From assembly GCA_017883075.1 (NCBI GenBank), contig JADGOI010000005.1:1-51692 (forward strand): DNA of 51,692 bases. The letters run 5' to 3'. The translations under genes were made by a program, and so were the position numbers. This DNA is from Acidimicrobiales bacterium (GTDB taxonomy: Bacteria; Actinomycetota; Acidimicrobiia; Acidimicrobiales; RAAP-2). Under the pieces are notes generated by a model that was given only the letters and a program-made list of their open reading frames with translations, searched no databases and had not been told where the DNA came from. The stretch's first letter is position 1. Every line of letters begins with the position of its first letter. Of the stretch, positions 32,184 to 40,866 are shown piece after piece.

Positions 32184-33427
32184 AGCTCACATTTGTCACA
32201 CCGCGGTATGGATCCGAGGTCATCGGCGGGGCGGAGACGGCGGCTCGCATGCTGGCCGAAAGGATGAGCCTGCGTCCCGACTGGGACGTGGAGATCCTCA
32301 CCAGCTGTGCGCTGGACCACCTCACCTGGGAGAACACCGAGCCGGCGGGAACGTCGTCGGTGAACGGGGTCACCGTGCAGAGATTCCGCACCGCCAGCCG
32401 ACGATTGCTCGAATACTTCGAACTCGACGGCAAGCTGCGGGTGTCGCCGACCACCGCCGGCCTGGCCGAGTCCCGCAGATGGGTGGCGCTCAATGGGCCG
32501 ATGTGCCCGGAGTTGGTCGACGCCATCGCCGCCAGCGATGCCGACGTCATTGCGTGCTATCCGTATCTGTTTGCCACCACCGTCGACGCCATCGCCGCCG
32601 CCCGGGTCCCTACCGTCCTCCACCCGGCCGCTCACGATGAGCCGGCGCTGTACCTGAAGGCGTTCCGACAGAGTTTTCGGGATATCGACGGGCTCGTGTA
32701 CCACACCCAAGCCGAGCGGGACCTGATGGAGCACGTCTTCGGAATTGGTGCCAAACCCCAGATCGTGCTCGGGCTCGGGGTGAACGAGCCGGCCGGCGAC
32801 GGGAGGCGGGGAGGGGAGATTCTCGGGATCGGCGATCGTCCTTACCTCTGCTACCTGGGCCGGGTCGACGAACACAAAGGGTGCGGGATGCTCGCCGAGT
32901 ACTTCGCCCACTACAAGGACCGCCACCCGGGTGACCTGGTCCTGGCCTTCGTGGGCCCGGTGTCGGACAAGGCACCCGAACATCCCGACATGGTCGTCAC
33001 CGGCACCGTCTCCGAGGCCGACAAGTGGGACATCCTGGCCGATGCCCAGGTGATGGTCTCGCCTTCTGCCTATGAGTCGTTCTCGCTGGTCCTGTTGGAG
33101 GCATGGACCCTCGACGTGCCCGTCCTGGTGAACGCGGGATGTGCCGCCACCATGGAGCACTGTCGCCGGTCCGGGGGTGGCCTGTACTTCGAGTCCTACC
33201 GGACGTTCGAAGCCACCGTGGACAAGCTGGTGGGGGACGCGGAGGTGAGGGCGCAACTGGGCAGGGCCGGCCGGGACTACACCGAGCAGTACTACCGTTG
33301 GCCCTCGATCATCGATCGCTACTCAGAGTTCTTGCAGGCAGTGGTGTCCCGAGGTCCCCGCACGTCGATTCGCACAGGCCGGCTGCCCTTGGTGACGGGC
33401 GGGCCGGCCTACCAACGAGGAGGATGA
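32180..33427 (+). CDS. Glycosyltransferase family 4, type B of this locus
   Basis: This 415-residue protein overlaps the previous gene by 4 nt (GTGA). It begins MKLTFVTPRYGSEVIGGAET and contains PTVLHPAAHDEPALYLKAF, YLCYLGRVDEHKG and the EX7E region SAYESFSLVLLEAW. It is paralogous to the GT at 39661, with which it shares the distinctive IGGAETAAR and HPAAHDEPAL segments. Each type A gene here except that at 34415 is followed by a type B gene. Confidence 0.88.
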   Translation: MKLTFVTPRYGSEVIGGAETAARMLAERMSLRPDWDVEILTSCALDHLTWENTEPAGTSSVNGVTVQRFRTASRRLLEYFELDGKLRVSPTTAGLAESRRWVALNGPMCPELVDAIAASDADVIACYPYLFATTVDAIAAARVPTVLHPAAHDEPALYLKAFRQSFRDIDGLVYHTQAERDLMEHVFGIGAKPQIVLGLGVNEPAGDGRRGGEILGIGDRPYLCYLGRVDEHKGCGMLAEYFAHYKDRHPGDLVLAFVGPVSDKAPEHPDMVVTGTVSEADKWDILADAQVMVSPSAYESFSLVLLEAWTLDVPVLVNAGCAATMEHCRRSGGGLYFESYRTFEATVDKLVGDAEVRAQLGRAGRDYTEQYYRWPSIIDRYSEFLQAVVSRGPRTSIRTGRLPLVTGGPAYQRGG

Positions 33428-33431
33428 GCCG

Positions 33432-34418
33432 ATGACTCCCGAGGAGGGCATTCCCGATGCCACCGTCTCCGACGACGGCCCCGAGCCCGACGAGATGGAA
33501 TTGCTGGCGGGGTTCGACCGGTTGCGTCCTCAGGGCGGCCTGAAGTGGGGGTTCGACGATGCCATGCGCCGGCTTTCCGAGCGAGGTACGGGCACGGGAG
33601 CCGCGGGCATCCCCTGGGAAGGACTGCCGGAGGATCTCTGGCAGCGCGGACGATCCGCGCGGATCGGACAGCGGTTTGTGGGGGATGTGGCCGGAGTGCT
33701 CGCTTCCACTCTCGCCGCGGACGCCCGAAAAGCCGCCGACGCGGCCATGGACGACCGACTGGTTGCCACCTGGGACGCGCTCCGTTACCTGGCCGCCCGG
33801 ATGGAGTCCCTTGCCTCACGGGTGGACCCCATCGGCACCCTGTTGGACGAGCCCCTCGAACCGATGCCCGAACCCGACGTGTCGGTGTGGTCCGACATGC
33901 TGGCCGGGTGGTTCGAGTCCCCGCACAGTTCGGGGCCGGTCGTCGTGGGTGAGTCGGGCGGCGGGGAACTGACGGCGACCCTGCGACGCGCCGGTCACCG
34001 GGTGTGCGGGGTGGAACCCCGGGGGTGGGAAGTCTGGCGAACCTTCGGGGATCCCGGGCCCGAGGACGGTGTGGTCTTCAGCGAGGTGGCGGAGTTTCTC
34101 GCCTCGGCGGAGGACAACAGCGTGTCAGGGGTGGTCCTGGTCGGAGCCGTCGACCGGCTCGAGCTCTCCGGCAAACTGGGCCTGTTGGGGAACACCGTGC
34201 GGGCGGTGGGTCCGGGGGGGACGGTTGTCCTGTTGGTCAGCGACCAGGCGGCCTGGGACGAGAACCTTCCCGCAGTGGCCCGGGATCTGGCTCCGGGACG
34301 CCCGCTGCATCCCGAGACATGGCTCTTTCTGCTTCGGCGTTTCGGAGTGGTGGACCTGCAGTGGCACCCATCACCGGATGGTTCCATGCACGCGCTGGTG
34401 GGGACGGTGGGCCGATGA
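33432..34418 (+). CDS. Degenerate methyltransferase-like protein
   Basis: This 328-residue protein starts at ATG with GAGGAGG upstream. Its second half follows the order of the methyltransferase at 29926, including LAPGRPLHPETWLFLLRRFGV against LAPGHPLHADTWTHVLAAYG there. The SAM-binding glycine motif is altered to VVVGESGGGELTATLRRAG and the acidic residue step is weak. It may have lost catalysis and serve as a scaffold, or bind SAM in a divergent way. The stop overlaps the next ATG. Confidence 0.65.
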   Translation: MTPEEGIPDATVSDDGPEPDEMELLAGFDRLRPQGGLKWGFDDAMRRLSERGTGTGAAGIPWEGLPEDLWQRGRSARIGQRFVGDVAGVLASTLAADARKAADAAMDDRLVATWDALRYLAARMESLASRVDPIGTLLDEPLEPMPEPDVSVWSDMLAGWFESPHSSGPVVVGESGGGELTATLRRAGHRVCGVEPRGWEVWRTFGDPGPEDGVVFSEVAEFLASAEDNSVSGVVLVGAVDRLELSGKLGLLGNTVRAVGPGGTVVLLVSDQAAWDENLPAVARDLAPGRPLHPETWLFLLRRFGVVDLQWHPSPDGSMHALVGTVGR

Positions 34419-35548
34419 GCGGTATCCATCAGTTCGTCCCCATGCTGCATCGCTTCGACGCGGTGGGGGAGCACACCCGGGCCCTCCGCGATCAGCTGGC
34501 GGCCCAAGGGGTGACGACCCGGATCTACACAGAGCTCCCCGATCCCGACACGGTTGCCGAAACCCGTCCCTACCTCGCCTACGAGGAGGAGGCCGAGCCC
34601 GGCGACGTGCTGGTGTATCAGTTCGCCACCGAGTCGGTGATGGCCCGATGGCTGGCGGCTCGCCGCGAGTGTCTGGTGGTGAACTATCACAGTGTCACCC
34701 CGCCCCGGTTCTTCGCCCCATGGAACAATGGCATCGCCCGGCTGCAGGTCGAAAGCCTCTACGAGCTGGCTGAGATCGGACCCCGCGCCGACCTGGGGAT
34801 CGCCGTCTCGGAGTTCGACGCGGCTGAACTCCGAGAGGCCGGATGCGCCTCGACGGTGGTGATCCCGGTGGCCAATGTGGTCACTCCGCCCACTCCGCCC
34901 GACCCGGTCACGGCGGAACGACTGCGAAGGGAGGGTGATCGCCGGCGCCAGGAGGATGCAGGCGGCGCCCGTTGGCTCTCGGTCGGGCGTTTGGCACCCA
35001 ACAAGGGACACCACGACGCGGTGGCGGCGTTGTTCGTAGCCCGCATGACCACCGACCCCGGTGCGCGCCTGACACTGGTGGGCACGCCCTCCGAGCCCAA
35101 CTACGCACACGCCCTTCGTCACTACGTGATCTCCCTCGGCCTGTCCGGCGCGGTCGACTTCGTGAGCGGTATCGACGACGCCCAACTCTCCGCCTATTAC
35201 GGAGCGTCCGATGTACTGGTGATGCTGTCGGACCACGAGGGTTTCGGGGTACCGCTGGTCGAGGCCATGGCCCGTGGCGTACCGGTGGTGGCCTACGACG
35301 CCGGGGCAGTGTCGGAGGTCCTCGGTGACGCCGGGGTGCTCCTGACCAGGAAACACCCACGTCATGTGGTGTCTGCCCTTCACCGGCTCCTCGGTGATCC
35401 CGCCGAGTGTGAGCGGTTGACGGCGAAAGGCCGAGAACGGGTGGCGGGCTTGGACCTGGCCAATTCTGGGAATCGCCTGGTGGCGACGGTGCGGGCGCTG
35501 GCCGACGAGGCGATGGACCCGGGGGGAACCGTGGCTGCACCGTCCTGA
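34415..35548 (+). CDS. Glycosyltransferase family 4, type A copy 2
   Basis: This 377-residue protein is coupled to the preceding gene by ATGA. It begins SGIHQFVPMLHRFDAVGEHT, very like the GT at 31083, with LVVNYHSVTPPRFFAPW, WLSVGRLAPNKGHHDAVAAL and the EX7E motif DHEGFGVPLVEAM. It is followed by a 43-bp gap with a small hairpin and the ClpP gene. A retaining sugar transfer in glycan assembly is expected; donor and acceptor are unknown. Confidence 0.9.
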   Translation: MSGIHQFVPMLHRFDAVGEHTRALRDQLAAQGVTTRIYTELPDPDTVAETRPYLAYEEEAEPGDVLVYQFATESVMARWLAARRECLVVNYHSVTPPRFFAPWNNGIARLQVESLYELAEIGPRADLGIAVSEFDAAELREAGCASTVVIPVANVVTPPTPPDPVTAERLRREGDRRRQEDAGGARWLSVGRLAPNKGHHDAVAALFVARMTTDPGARLTLVGTPSEPNYAHALRHYVISLGLSGAVDFVSGIDDAQLSAYYGASDVLVMLSDHEGFGVPLVEAMARGVPVVAYDAGAVSEVLGDAGVLLTRKHPRHVVSALHRLLGDPAECERLTAKGRERVAGLDLANSGNRLVATVRALADEAMDPGGTVAAPS

Positions 35549-35555
35549 GGCTGCA

Positions 35556-35583
35556 TCACCGCAGGGCGGTGACCAAGTAAGCT
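35556..35583 (+). promoter_or_regulatory. Small hairpin and -10 box before clpP
   Basis: TCACCGC and GCGGTGA (35556-35572) form a 7-bp hairpin around AGG, followed by TAAGCT at 35578-35583, which is 8 nt before the clpP ATG. This may mark partial termination and an internal promoter, so that ClpP and the exporter can be made independently of the upstream GT genes. Confidence 0.35.
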
Positions 35584-35591
35584 TGCGGCCT

Positions 35592-36257
35592 ATGGACGAC
35601 GCCGGTCACCTTTCTCTGCACGCCCCCTCCCCCCTTGCTCTGGGTGGAGATATCGAATCAAAGTCTGGCGCTGACACCGGCCCCGGCTCCGATATTTTCC
35701 AACGGTTGCTGAAGGAGCGGATCGTATTCATCGGATCAGCCATCGACCAGGACACGGCCAATCTGGTCTGTTCCCAGTTGATCCTGCTCGAGGCGGAGGA
35801 TCCGGACCGGGATATCTCCGTGTATATCAACTCGCCGGGTGGATCGGTCACCGATGGCTTGGCCATCTACGACACCTTGCAGTTCGTACGGTGCGACATT
35901 CGCACCATCTGCGTAGGCCTGGCTGCGTCGATGGGACAGTTCCTGTTGTGCTCGGGCACGCCGGGCAAGCGGTTCGCCCTGCCGCACAGCCGGATTCTCA
36001 TGCACCAGCCGTCAGGTCAGATGCAGGGGCAGGCGTCCGACATCGCCATCCAGGCCGAGCAGATCATCTACCTGAAGCGGATGATGGCCGAGCGGATCGC
36101 CTTCCACACCGGTCAAACGGTGGAGCGTATCGAGGCCGACTCGGATCGGGACCGTTGGTTTACCGCCGACGAGGCCCGTGACTACGGGTTCATCGACGCG
36201 GTGATCCAAAAGGACGGGGTCGATGGTCCGTCCACCGCGGGGGCCGTGGTCAAGTGA
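35592..36257 (+). CDS. clpP: ATP-dependent Clp protease proteolytic subunit
   Basis: The ATG at 35592 gives 221 residues. The serine-protease triad is complete: Ser113 in GLAASMGQFLL, His138 in LPHSRILMHQPSG, and Asp187 in DRDRWFTADEARDYGFID. DISVYINSPGGSVTDGLAIYD is typical of ClpP. An N-terminal extension of about 30 residues could be a propeptide. ClpP forms barrel-shaped tetradecamers fed by ClpX or ClpC, normally encoded near tig/clpX; here no ATPase is adjacent. Its stop overlaps the GTG of the ABC permease, so it is translated with the exporter. Confidence 0.93.
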   Translation: MDDAGHLSLHAPSPLALGGDIESKSGADTGPGSDIFQRLLKERIVFIGSAIDQDTANLVCSQLILLEAEDPDRDISVYINSPGGSVTDGLAIYDTLQFVRCDIRTICVGLAASMGQFLLCSGTPGKRFALPHSRILMHQPSGQMQGQASDIAIQAEQIIYLKRMMAERIAFHTGQTVERIEADSDRDRWFTADEARDYGFIDAVIQKDGVDGPSTAGAVVK

Positions 36258-37276
36258 GTGTGGGCGCGGTAGAGCCCGCGCCTCTGGACTCGGGACCGGG
36301 ACGCAGCGGAACGGCCAAGGGAAAGGACGAGCAGACCTCGACCATCGGGGGAAGCGCCCGGTTCGTCCCTGGGCAGTCGAATCGGCAGATCACCGTGGTC
36401 AACGGCAAGGCCCAGGTCCGACAACGACTGAAGGAGCTTTGGCGCAACCGCGACCTGCTGGTGCTGCTCACCCGCACCCAGCTAAAGGTGAAGTACAAGA
36501 ACTCGGTGCTCGGCTACCTCTGGTCGATGTTGAACCCGGCCCTGGTGCTGGCCGTCTATTACGTGGTCTTCAAGGTCATCGCCAGAAATACCATTCCATC
36601 CTTCGCCATCTTTCTATTCTGTGGCCTGTTGGTGTGGAACCTGTTCAACAATGCGGCCATGGCGGCCACCGGCGTGGTGGTGGCGAACGCCGGCATCGTG
36701 AAGAAGGTGGCGTTCCCGAGGGAGCTGCTGGCTCTGTCCACGGTGGGGGTCGCCCTTGTGCTGTTCGCCATTCAGGTGGTGGTGCTCATCTTGGCCCTGG
36801 TGGTCTTCGGCATCACGCCCAGTCTTCCCTTTCTCATCACCCTCCCCATCGCCCTGTTGGCCCTGGTCGTCTTCACCAGTGCCATTTCCGTCTTTCTGTC
36901 GGCGGTCAACGTCTACCTCCGGGACACCCAGCACCTCACCGAGGTGCTTCTGATGGCCTGGTTCTGGAGCATCCCGGTCGTCTACCCCTACGGGCAGATC
37001 GCCGGCGCGCTGAGCGACCATCATCTCGGCAGTTTCAAGTGGGTGTACCTCATGGACCCGGTCACACCCATTGCCTTGGCGTTTCAACGAACGATGTATG
37101 GGAGATCGCAATACACCGTCAAGGGAGCTTCAACGGTGACCCACATGCTTCCGAATTGGGGCCCTAGTACCTACTGCCTGATCCTCGGGGTGGTGCTGGT
37201 GGCCAGTATCATCCTCTTCCTTCTCTCGTTGATCGTCTTCGGTCGCCTCGAAGGCAACTTCGCCGAGGAGCTCTGA
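36254..37276 (+). CDS. ABC-2 type polysaccharide export permease (Wzm-like)
   Basis: This 340-residue protein starts at GTG overlapping the clpP stop. A hydrophilic N-terminus of about 60 residues is followed by RLKELWRNRDLLVLLTRTQLKVKYKNSVLGYLWSM (split by the family's first amphipathic helix) and six hydrophobic segments, including NVYLRDTQHLTEVLLMAWFW, a hallmark of Wzm/TagG permeases. It should pair with the ATPase 2 bp downstream to flip a lipid-linked glycan across the cytoplasmic membrane. Confidence 0.92.
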   Translation: MSVGAVEPAPLDSGPGRSGTAKGKDEQTSTIGGSARFVPGQSNRQITVVNGKAQVRQRLKELWRNRDLLVLLTRTQLKVKYKNSVLGYLWSMLNPALVLAVYYVVFKVIARNTIPSFAIFLFCGLLVWNLFNNAAMAATGVVVANAGIVKKVAFPRELLALSTVGVALVLFAIQVVVLILALVVFGITPSLPFLITLPIALLALVVFTSAISVFLSAVNVYLRDTQHLTEVLLMAWFWSIPVVYPYGQIAGALSDHHLGSFKWVYLMDPVTPIALAFQRTMYGRSQYTVKGASTVTHMLPNWGPSTYCLILGVVLVASIILFLLSLIVFGRLEGNFAEEL

Positions 37277-37278
37277 CC

Positions 37279-38550
37279 ATGGCTGTCGCTATTGAAGTTG
37301 CCGACATCTCCAAGCAGTTCCGGTTGTACAACGAGAGGTACACCTCGCTCAAGGAGAGGGTGATCCACGGTGGCAAAATGCCGTTCACCCCGTTCTGGGC
37401 GTTACAGGACGTGAATGTCGAGATCAACGAGGGTGAGACGTTCGGCATCCTGGGCCGTAACGGGTGCGGCAAGTCGACCCTGCTCAAGTGCATCGCCGGC
37501 ATCCTGAAGCCGACCTCGGGTGAGATCCGGGTCCGGGGCAGCCTGGCCGCCATGTTGGAGCTGGGTGCCGGTTTCCAACCGGAGCTCTCGGGCCGGGACA
37601 ACATCTTCCTCAACGGTTCGTTGCTCGGTTTGCCCCGCTCGGAGATCGAGAAGCGTTTCGACGAAATCGTGGCCTTCGCCGAACTCGAGCAGTTCATCGA
37701 CAACCAGGTGAAGTACTACTCGTCGGGTATGTACGTCCGGCTCGGGTTCGCGGTGGCCGTGAACGTGGAACCAGACGTGCTGTTGGTCGATGAGGTGTTG
37801 GCGGTGGGGGATGCCGCCTTTCAGCGGAAATGCCTCGACCATGTTCGGAAGTTCCAACAAGAGGGCCGGACCATCGTGGTTGTCAGTCACGCTACCGACA
37901 CCATTCGCCAGAACTGTGAACGGGTGATGGTGATGAACCACGGCAAGGTGATCACTATTGACGAGCCCGGAGAGGGCATCCGGGTCTACCTGGCGGACCT
38001 CCTCGGGGTGGGTACGTTGGATAATTCGGAGGCGGGGGGGATCGAAGGCAATGTGTTCGCCATCGGTACCGTGCAGGCCGAACATGGCGGCATGGGCACC
38101 CGGTCCCACCTCTACCCGGGGGACTCGTTGTCCATCATCGCGGACCTCGACAGCCTGGCGCCCGTGCAGAACGCCATCGCCACCATCGCCATCCACGATG
38201 ACAAGAACGAACTGGTCTTCGCCTCTGATCCCGACGATCCGGGGTGCCAGATGGAGGTGCCTCTGGGCGGCGGCCAGATCCGGTTCGACTTCGCCGAGGT
38301 TCCCCTCCTCGACGGCACCTACTCGGTGAGCGTCGGCATCCGCAGCCTGACCGAGACGGCCATCTTCGATTGGAAAGATCAGGTCACCCAGTTCGAAGTG
38401 GCCAACCCCGGTCGGGCCACCGGCCGGGTGAGATTATTGCCGGCGGTGAGCTTCCGTCGCCGGTCGACCGGTTTGACCGGTGAGGTGCCGGTGGTGGAGA
38501 GGATCGGTGGCATCTCCGGCTCACCGGTGGCCGAGACCATCACCTCTTGA
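37279..38550 (+). CDS. ABC transporter ATPase with C-terminal glycan-binding domain (Wzt-like)
   Basis: This 423-residue protein has Walker A GRNGCGKST at 60-68, signature YYSSGMYVRLGFAV, Walker B VLLVDEVLAVGD and switch His in VVSHA. Residues about 255-400 form an extra beta-rich domain (SLSIIADLDSLAPVQNAIAT, then FDFAEVPLLDGTYSVSVGI) equivalent to the Wzt carbohydrate-binding domain. In O-antigen systems that domain recognises a capped, often methylated, chain end before export. That agrees with the methyltransferases in the operon. The TTG of the next GT overlaps the stop. Confidence 0.92.
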   Translation: MAVAIEVADISKQFRLYNERYTSLKERVIHGGKMPFTPFWALQDVNVEINEGETFGILGRNGCGKSTLLKCIAGILKPTSGEIRVRGSLAAMLELGAGFQPELSGRDNIFLNGSLLGLPRSEIEKRFDEIVAFAELEQFIDNQVKYYSSGMYVRLGFAVAVNVEPDVLLVDEVLAVGDAAFQRKCLDHVRKFQQEGRTIVVVSHATDTIRQNCERVMVMNHGKVITIDEPGEGIRVYLADLLGVGTLDNSEAGGIEGNVFAIGTVQAEHGGMGTRSHLYPGDSLSIIADLDSLAPVQNAIATIAIHDDKNELVFASDPDDPGCQMEVPLGGGQIRFDFAEVPLLDGTYSVSVGIRSLTETAIFDWKDQVTQFEVANPGRATGRVRLLPAVSFRRRSTGLTGEVPVVERIGGISGSPVAETITS

Positions 38551-39632
38551 CCCGTCGCATCGACCAGGTCATCCCGTCGCTGGCCAGCCGGGATGCGATC
38601 GGGGGCCACGTCGTGCAACTCCGGGACCTCCTTCGATCGCGGGGCTTCGAATCCGACATCTTCTACGGAAACGCCACTCCGGACCGCCTCGACTACGGGT
38701 TCCCGGTCTCCCGACTGGGAGACCGGTCCTCGACGGATCGCGTGTTGTTGTACCAACTCTCGATCGGGAGCGGGGTCGCCGACATCTTCCGTGACCGCGC
38801 AGAACGGAAGTTCGTGAACTATCACAACATCACGCCGGCCGATCTGCTCGAGGCCTGGATTCCGGCGGTGGGCGAGGAGGTCCGGTGGGGCAGGGCGCAG
38901 TTGCGCGACCTGGCTCCGATCACCGAGTTCGCCATTGCCGACTCGATGTTCAACGAGCGGGAGCTGCAGGCGGCCGGCTACCGATCGACAACCACCGTGC
39001 CGTTGCTCCTCGACCTGGACGGATTTGCCGGATCTCCGGATCCCACCTTGGCCGCTCGGCTGGCCGGACAGCGGTCCGGTGGGGGGACGGAGTTACTGTT
39101 CGTCGGCAAGGTGTCCCCCCACAAAGGCCAACACGACCTGGTCAAAGCTTTGGCCGCCTACCGCCGCTTCTACGACCCCCGGGCCCGTCTTCGGCTGGTG
39201 GGGGGCGCCATCAGCGATGAGTACCGGGCGGCGGTGGAACGGTTTGCCGATGAACTCGGACTCATCGACGCGGTGGAGATCGCCGGTTCGGTGACCCACG
39301 AGGAGCTCATCGCTTACTACGCCGCTGCCGACGTGTTCGTCTGCCTCTCCAACCACGAGGGTTTCTGTGTGCCGCTTCTCGAAGCCATGTACCACCGGGT
39401 GCCGATCGTGGCCTACACCAACACCGCAGTGCCCGAGACAGTGGCCACCGCCGGTCTGGTGCTCCCCGACAAGCAGCCCGCCCGGGTAGCCGCTGCCATC
39501 CACCGAGTGGTCACCGATCAGAACCTCCGGGATGCCCTGGCCCGGGCGGCGTCAGAACGGGTGGCCTCCTTCGCCTTGCCCCGGGTGCAGGAGGGCTTCG
39601 CGTCAGCCCTCGAATCCGCCTACGTCGCGTGA
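38547..39632 (+). CDS. Glycosyltransferase family 4, type A copy 3
   Basis: This 361-residue GT starts at TTG overlapping the ATPase stop by 4 nt. RIDQVIPSLASRDAIGGHV, KFVNYHNITPADLLEAW, LLFVGKVSPHKGQHDLVKAL and the EX7E motif NHEGFCVPLLEAM align with the GTs at 31083 and 34415. It has the same VLLYQLS segment as the first copy. A role in building the exported glycan is inferred from location. Confidence 0.9.
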   Translation: MTRRIDQVIPSLASRDAIGGHVVQLRDLLRSRGFESDIFYGNATPDRLDYGFPVSRLGDRSSTDRVLLYQLSIGSGVADIFRDRAERKFVNYHNITPADLLEAWIPAVGEEVRWGRAQLRDLAPITEFAIADSMFNERELQAAGYRSTTTVPLLLDLDGFAGSPDPTLAARLAGQRSGGGTELLFVGKVSPHKGQHDLVKALAAYRRFYDPRARLRLVGGAISDEYRAAVERFADELGLIDAVEIAGSVTHEELIAYYAAADVFVCLSNHEGFCVPLLEAMYHRVPIVAYTNTAVPETVATAGLVLPDKQPARVAAAIHRVVTDQNLRDALARAASERVASFALPRVQEGFASALESAYVA

Positions 39633-39660
39633 ACGTGTCGGCGGCCCACCGCCGCTTCTG

Positions 39661-40866
39661 ATGAGAGTCGCCTTTGTCGTGCCCCGCTACGGCCCGGACA
39701 TCATCGGGGGGGCCGAGACAGCCGCCCGCAAGCTGGCCGAGGGCCTGGTGGCACGGAAGGGGTGGGACGTAGAGGTATTGACCAGCTGCGCCGAGGACTT
39801 CGTCACGTGGGCCGATGTCTATCCCGAGGGTGACCACCGGATCAACGGGGTGTTGGTCCGTCGATTCATATCGGCAGCGGGGAGGGACCCGTCGTTCCAT
39901 CCCCTCTCAGCCGCGTTGCTGGCCGATCCGGCCTCGGCGTCATTGCCGGATGCCGAGCGGTGGCTCGATCTTCAGGGCCCGGTGACTCCCTCCCTGGCCG
40001 ATGCGGCGGAGGCCTCACCGGCCGACGTCGTGATCTTCTATCCCTATCTGTACTATCCGACGGCGCGGGTCATCGACAGGGTGGGTGTCCCCACCGTCCT
40101 TCACCCGGCGGCTCACGACGAGCCCGCCCTGCATCTGCCCGTCTTCCCGCGTGTCTTCGCGGCCGCTGATGCGTTGGTCTTCCAAACCGTGGCGGAACGT
40201 GAGTTGGTGCAGGGGCTCTTCCCGGTGGCGTCGCACCACCAGATGTTGCTCGGGCTGGGAGTGGACGATCCGCCCGATGCGCCCCAGACACTCGATCCGG
40301 GAGACCCCGCTCTTCCGGCCGGTCCCTTTCTGGTGTGTCTGGGCCGGGTGGACAGTCACAAGGGAAGCCTGATGCTGGCGTCGATGTTCGCCGCCTACAA
40401 GGAGCGACACCCCGGGCCGCTCCGCCTGATCATGGCCGGACCGGTGGTCGAAGCCCCCGACCCCCATCCCGAGATCGACGTGGTGGGCGCGGTGTCAGAG
40501 GCAGCCAAGTGGGAGCTCTTGCGCCATGCGGTGGCACTGGTGTCCCCGTCGCGATGGGAGGCGTTCTCGTTGGTCATCGCCGAAGCCTGGAGTGCTGGCA
40601 CCCCGGTAGTGGTGAACGCCAACTGCGGTGCCACCACCGAGCACTGCCGGCGTTCGGGGGGTGGCCTCTTCTTCGATGGCTACGCGGAGTTCGAAGTGAT
40701 CATCGAACGGCTGTGCGCTGACGATGAGCTCGCCTTCGAACTCGGCCGCCGGGGTCGCTCCTACGTCGATGGCAGATTCCGTTGGCCGATCATCATCGAC
40801 CGCTACGCGACGTTTCTCGAGTCGGTGGCGGCCGGAACTCGCGGATCAGATGCCGGCACCCAGTGA
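39661..40866 (+). CDS. Glycosyltransferase family 4, type B copy 2
   Basis: The ATG at 39661 gives 401 residues starting MRVAFVVPRYGPDIIGGAET, matching the GT at 32180. The open frame upstream is antisense-like and not conserved. It includes PTVLHPAAHDEPALHLPVF, FLVCLGRVDSHKGSL and SRWEAFSLVIAEAWSAGTPVVV. No Shine-Dalgarno sequence is obvious. Its 3' end overlaps the convergent membrane-protein gene by 21 nt. Confidence 0.88.
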   Translation: MRVAFVVPRYGPDIIGGAETAARKLAEGLVARKGWDVEVLTSCAEDFVTWADVYPEGDHRINGVLVRRFISAAGRDPSFHPLSAALLADPASASLPDAERWLDLQGPVTPSLADAAEASPADVVIFYPYLYYPTARVIDRVGVPTVLHPAAHDEPALHLPVFPRVFAAADALVFQTVAERELVQGLFPVASHHQMLLGLGVDDPPDAPQTLDPGDPALPAGPFLVCLGRVDSHKGSLMLASMFAAYKERHPGPLRLIMAGPVVEAPDPHPEIDVVGAVSEAAKWELLRHAVALVSPSRWEAFSLVIAEAWSAGTPVVVNANCGATTEHCRRSGGGLFFDGYAEFEVIIERLCADDELAFELGRRGRSYVDGRFRWPIIIDRYATFLESVAAGTRGSDAGTQ

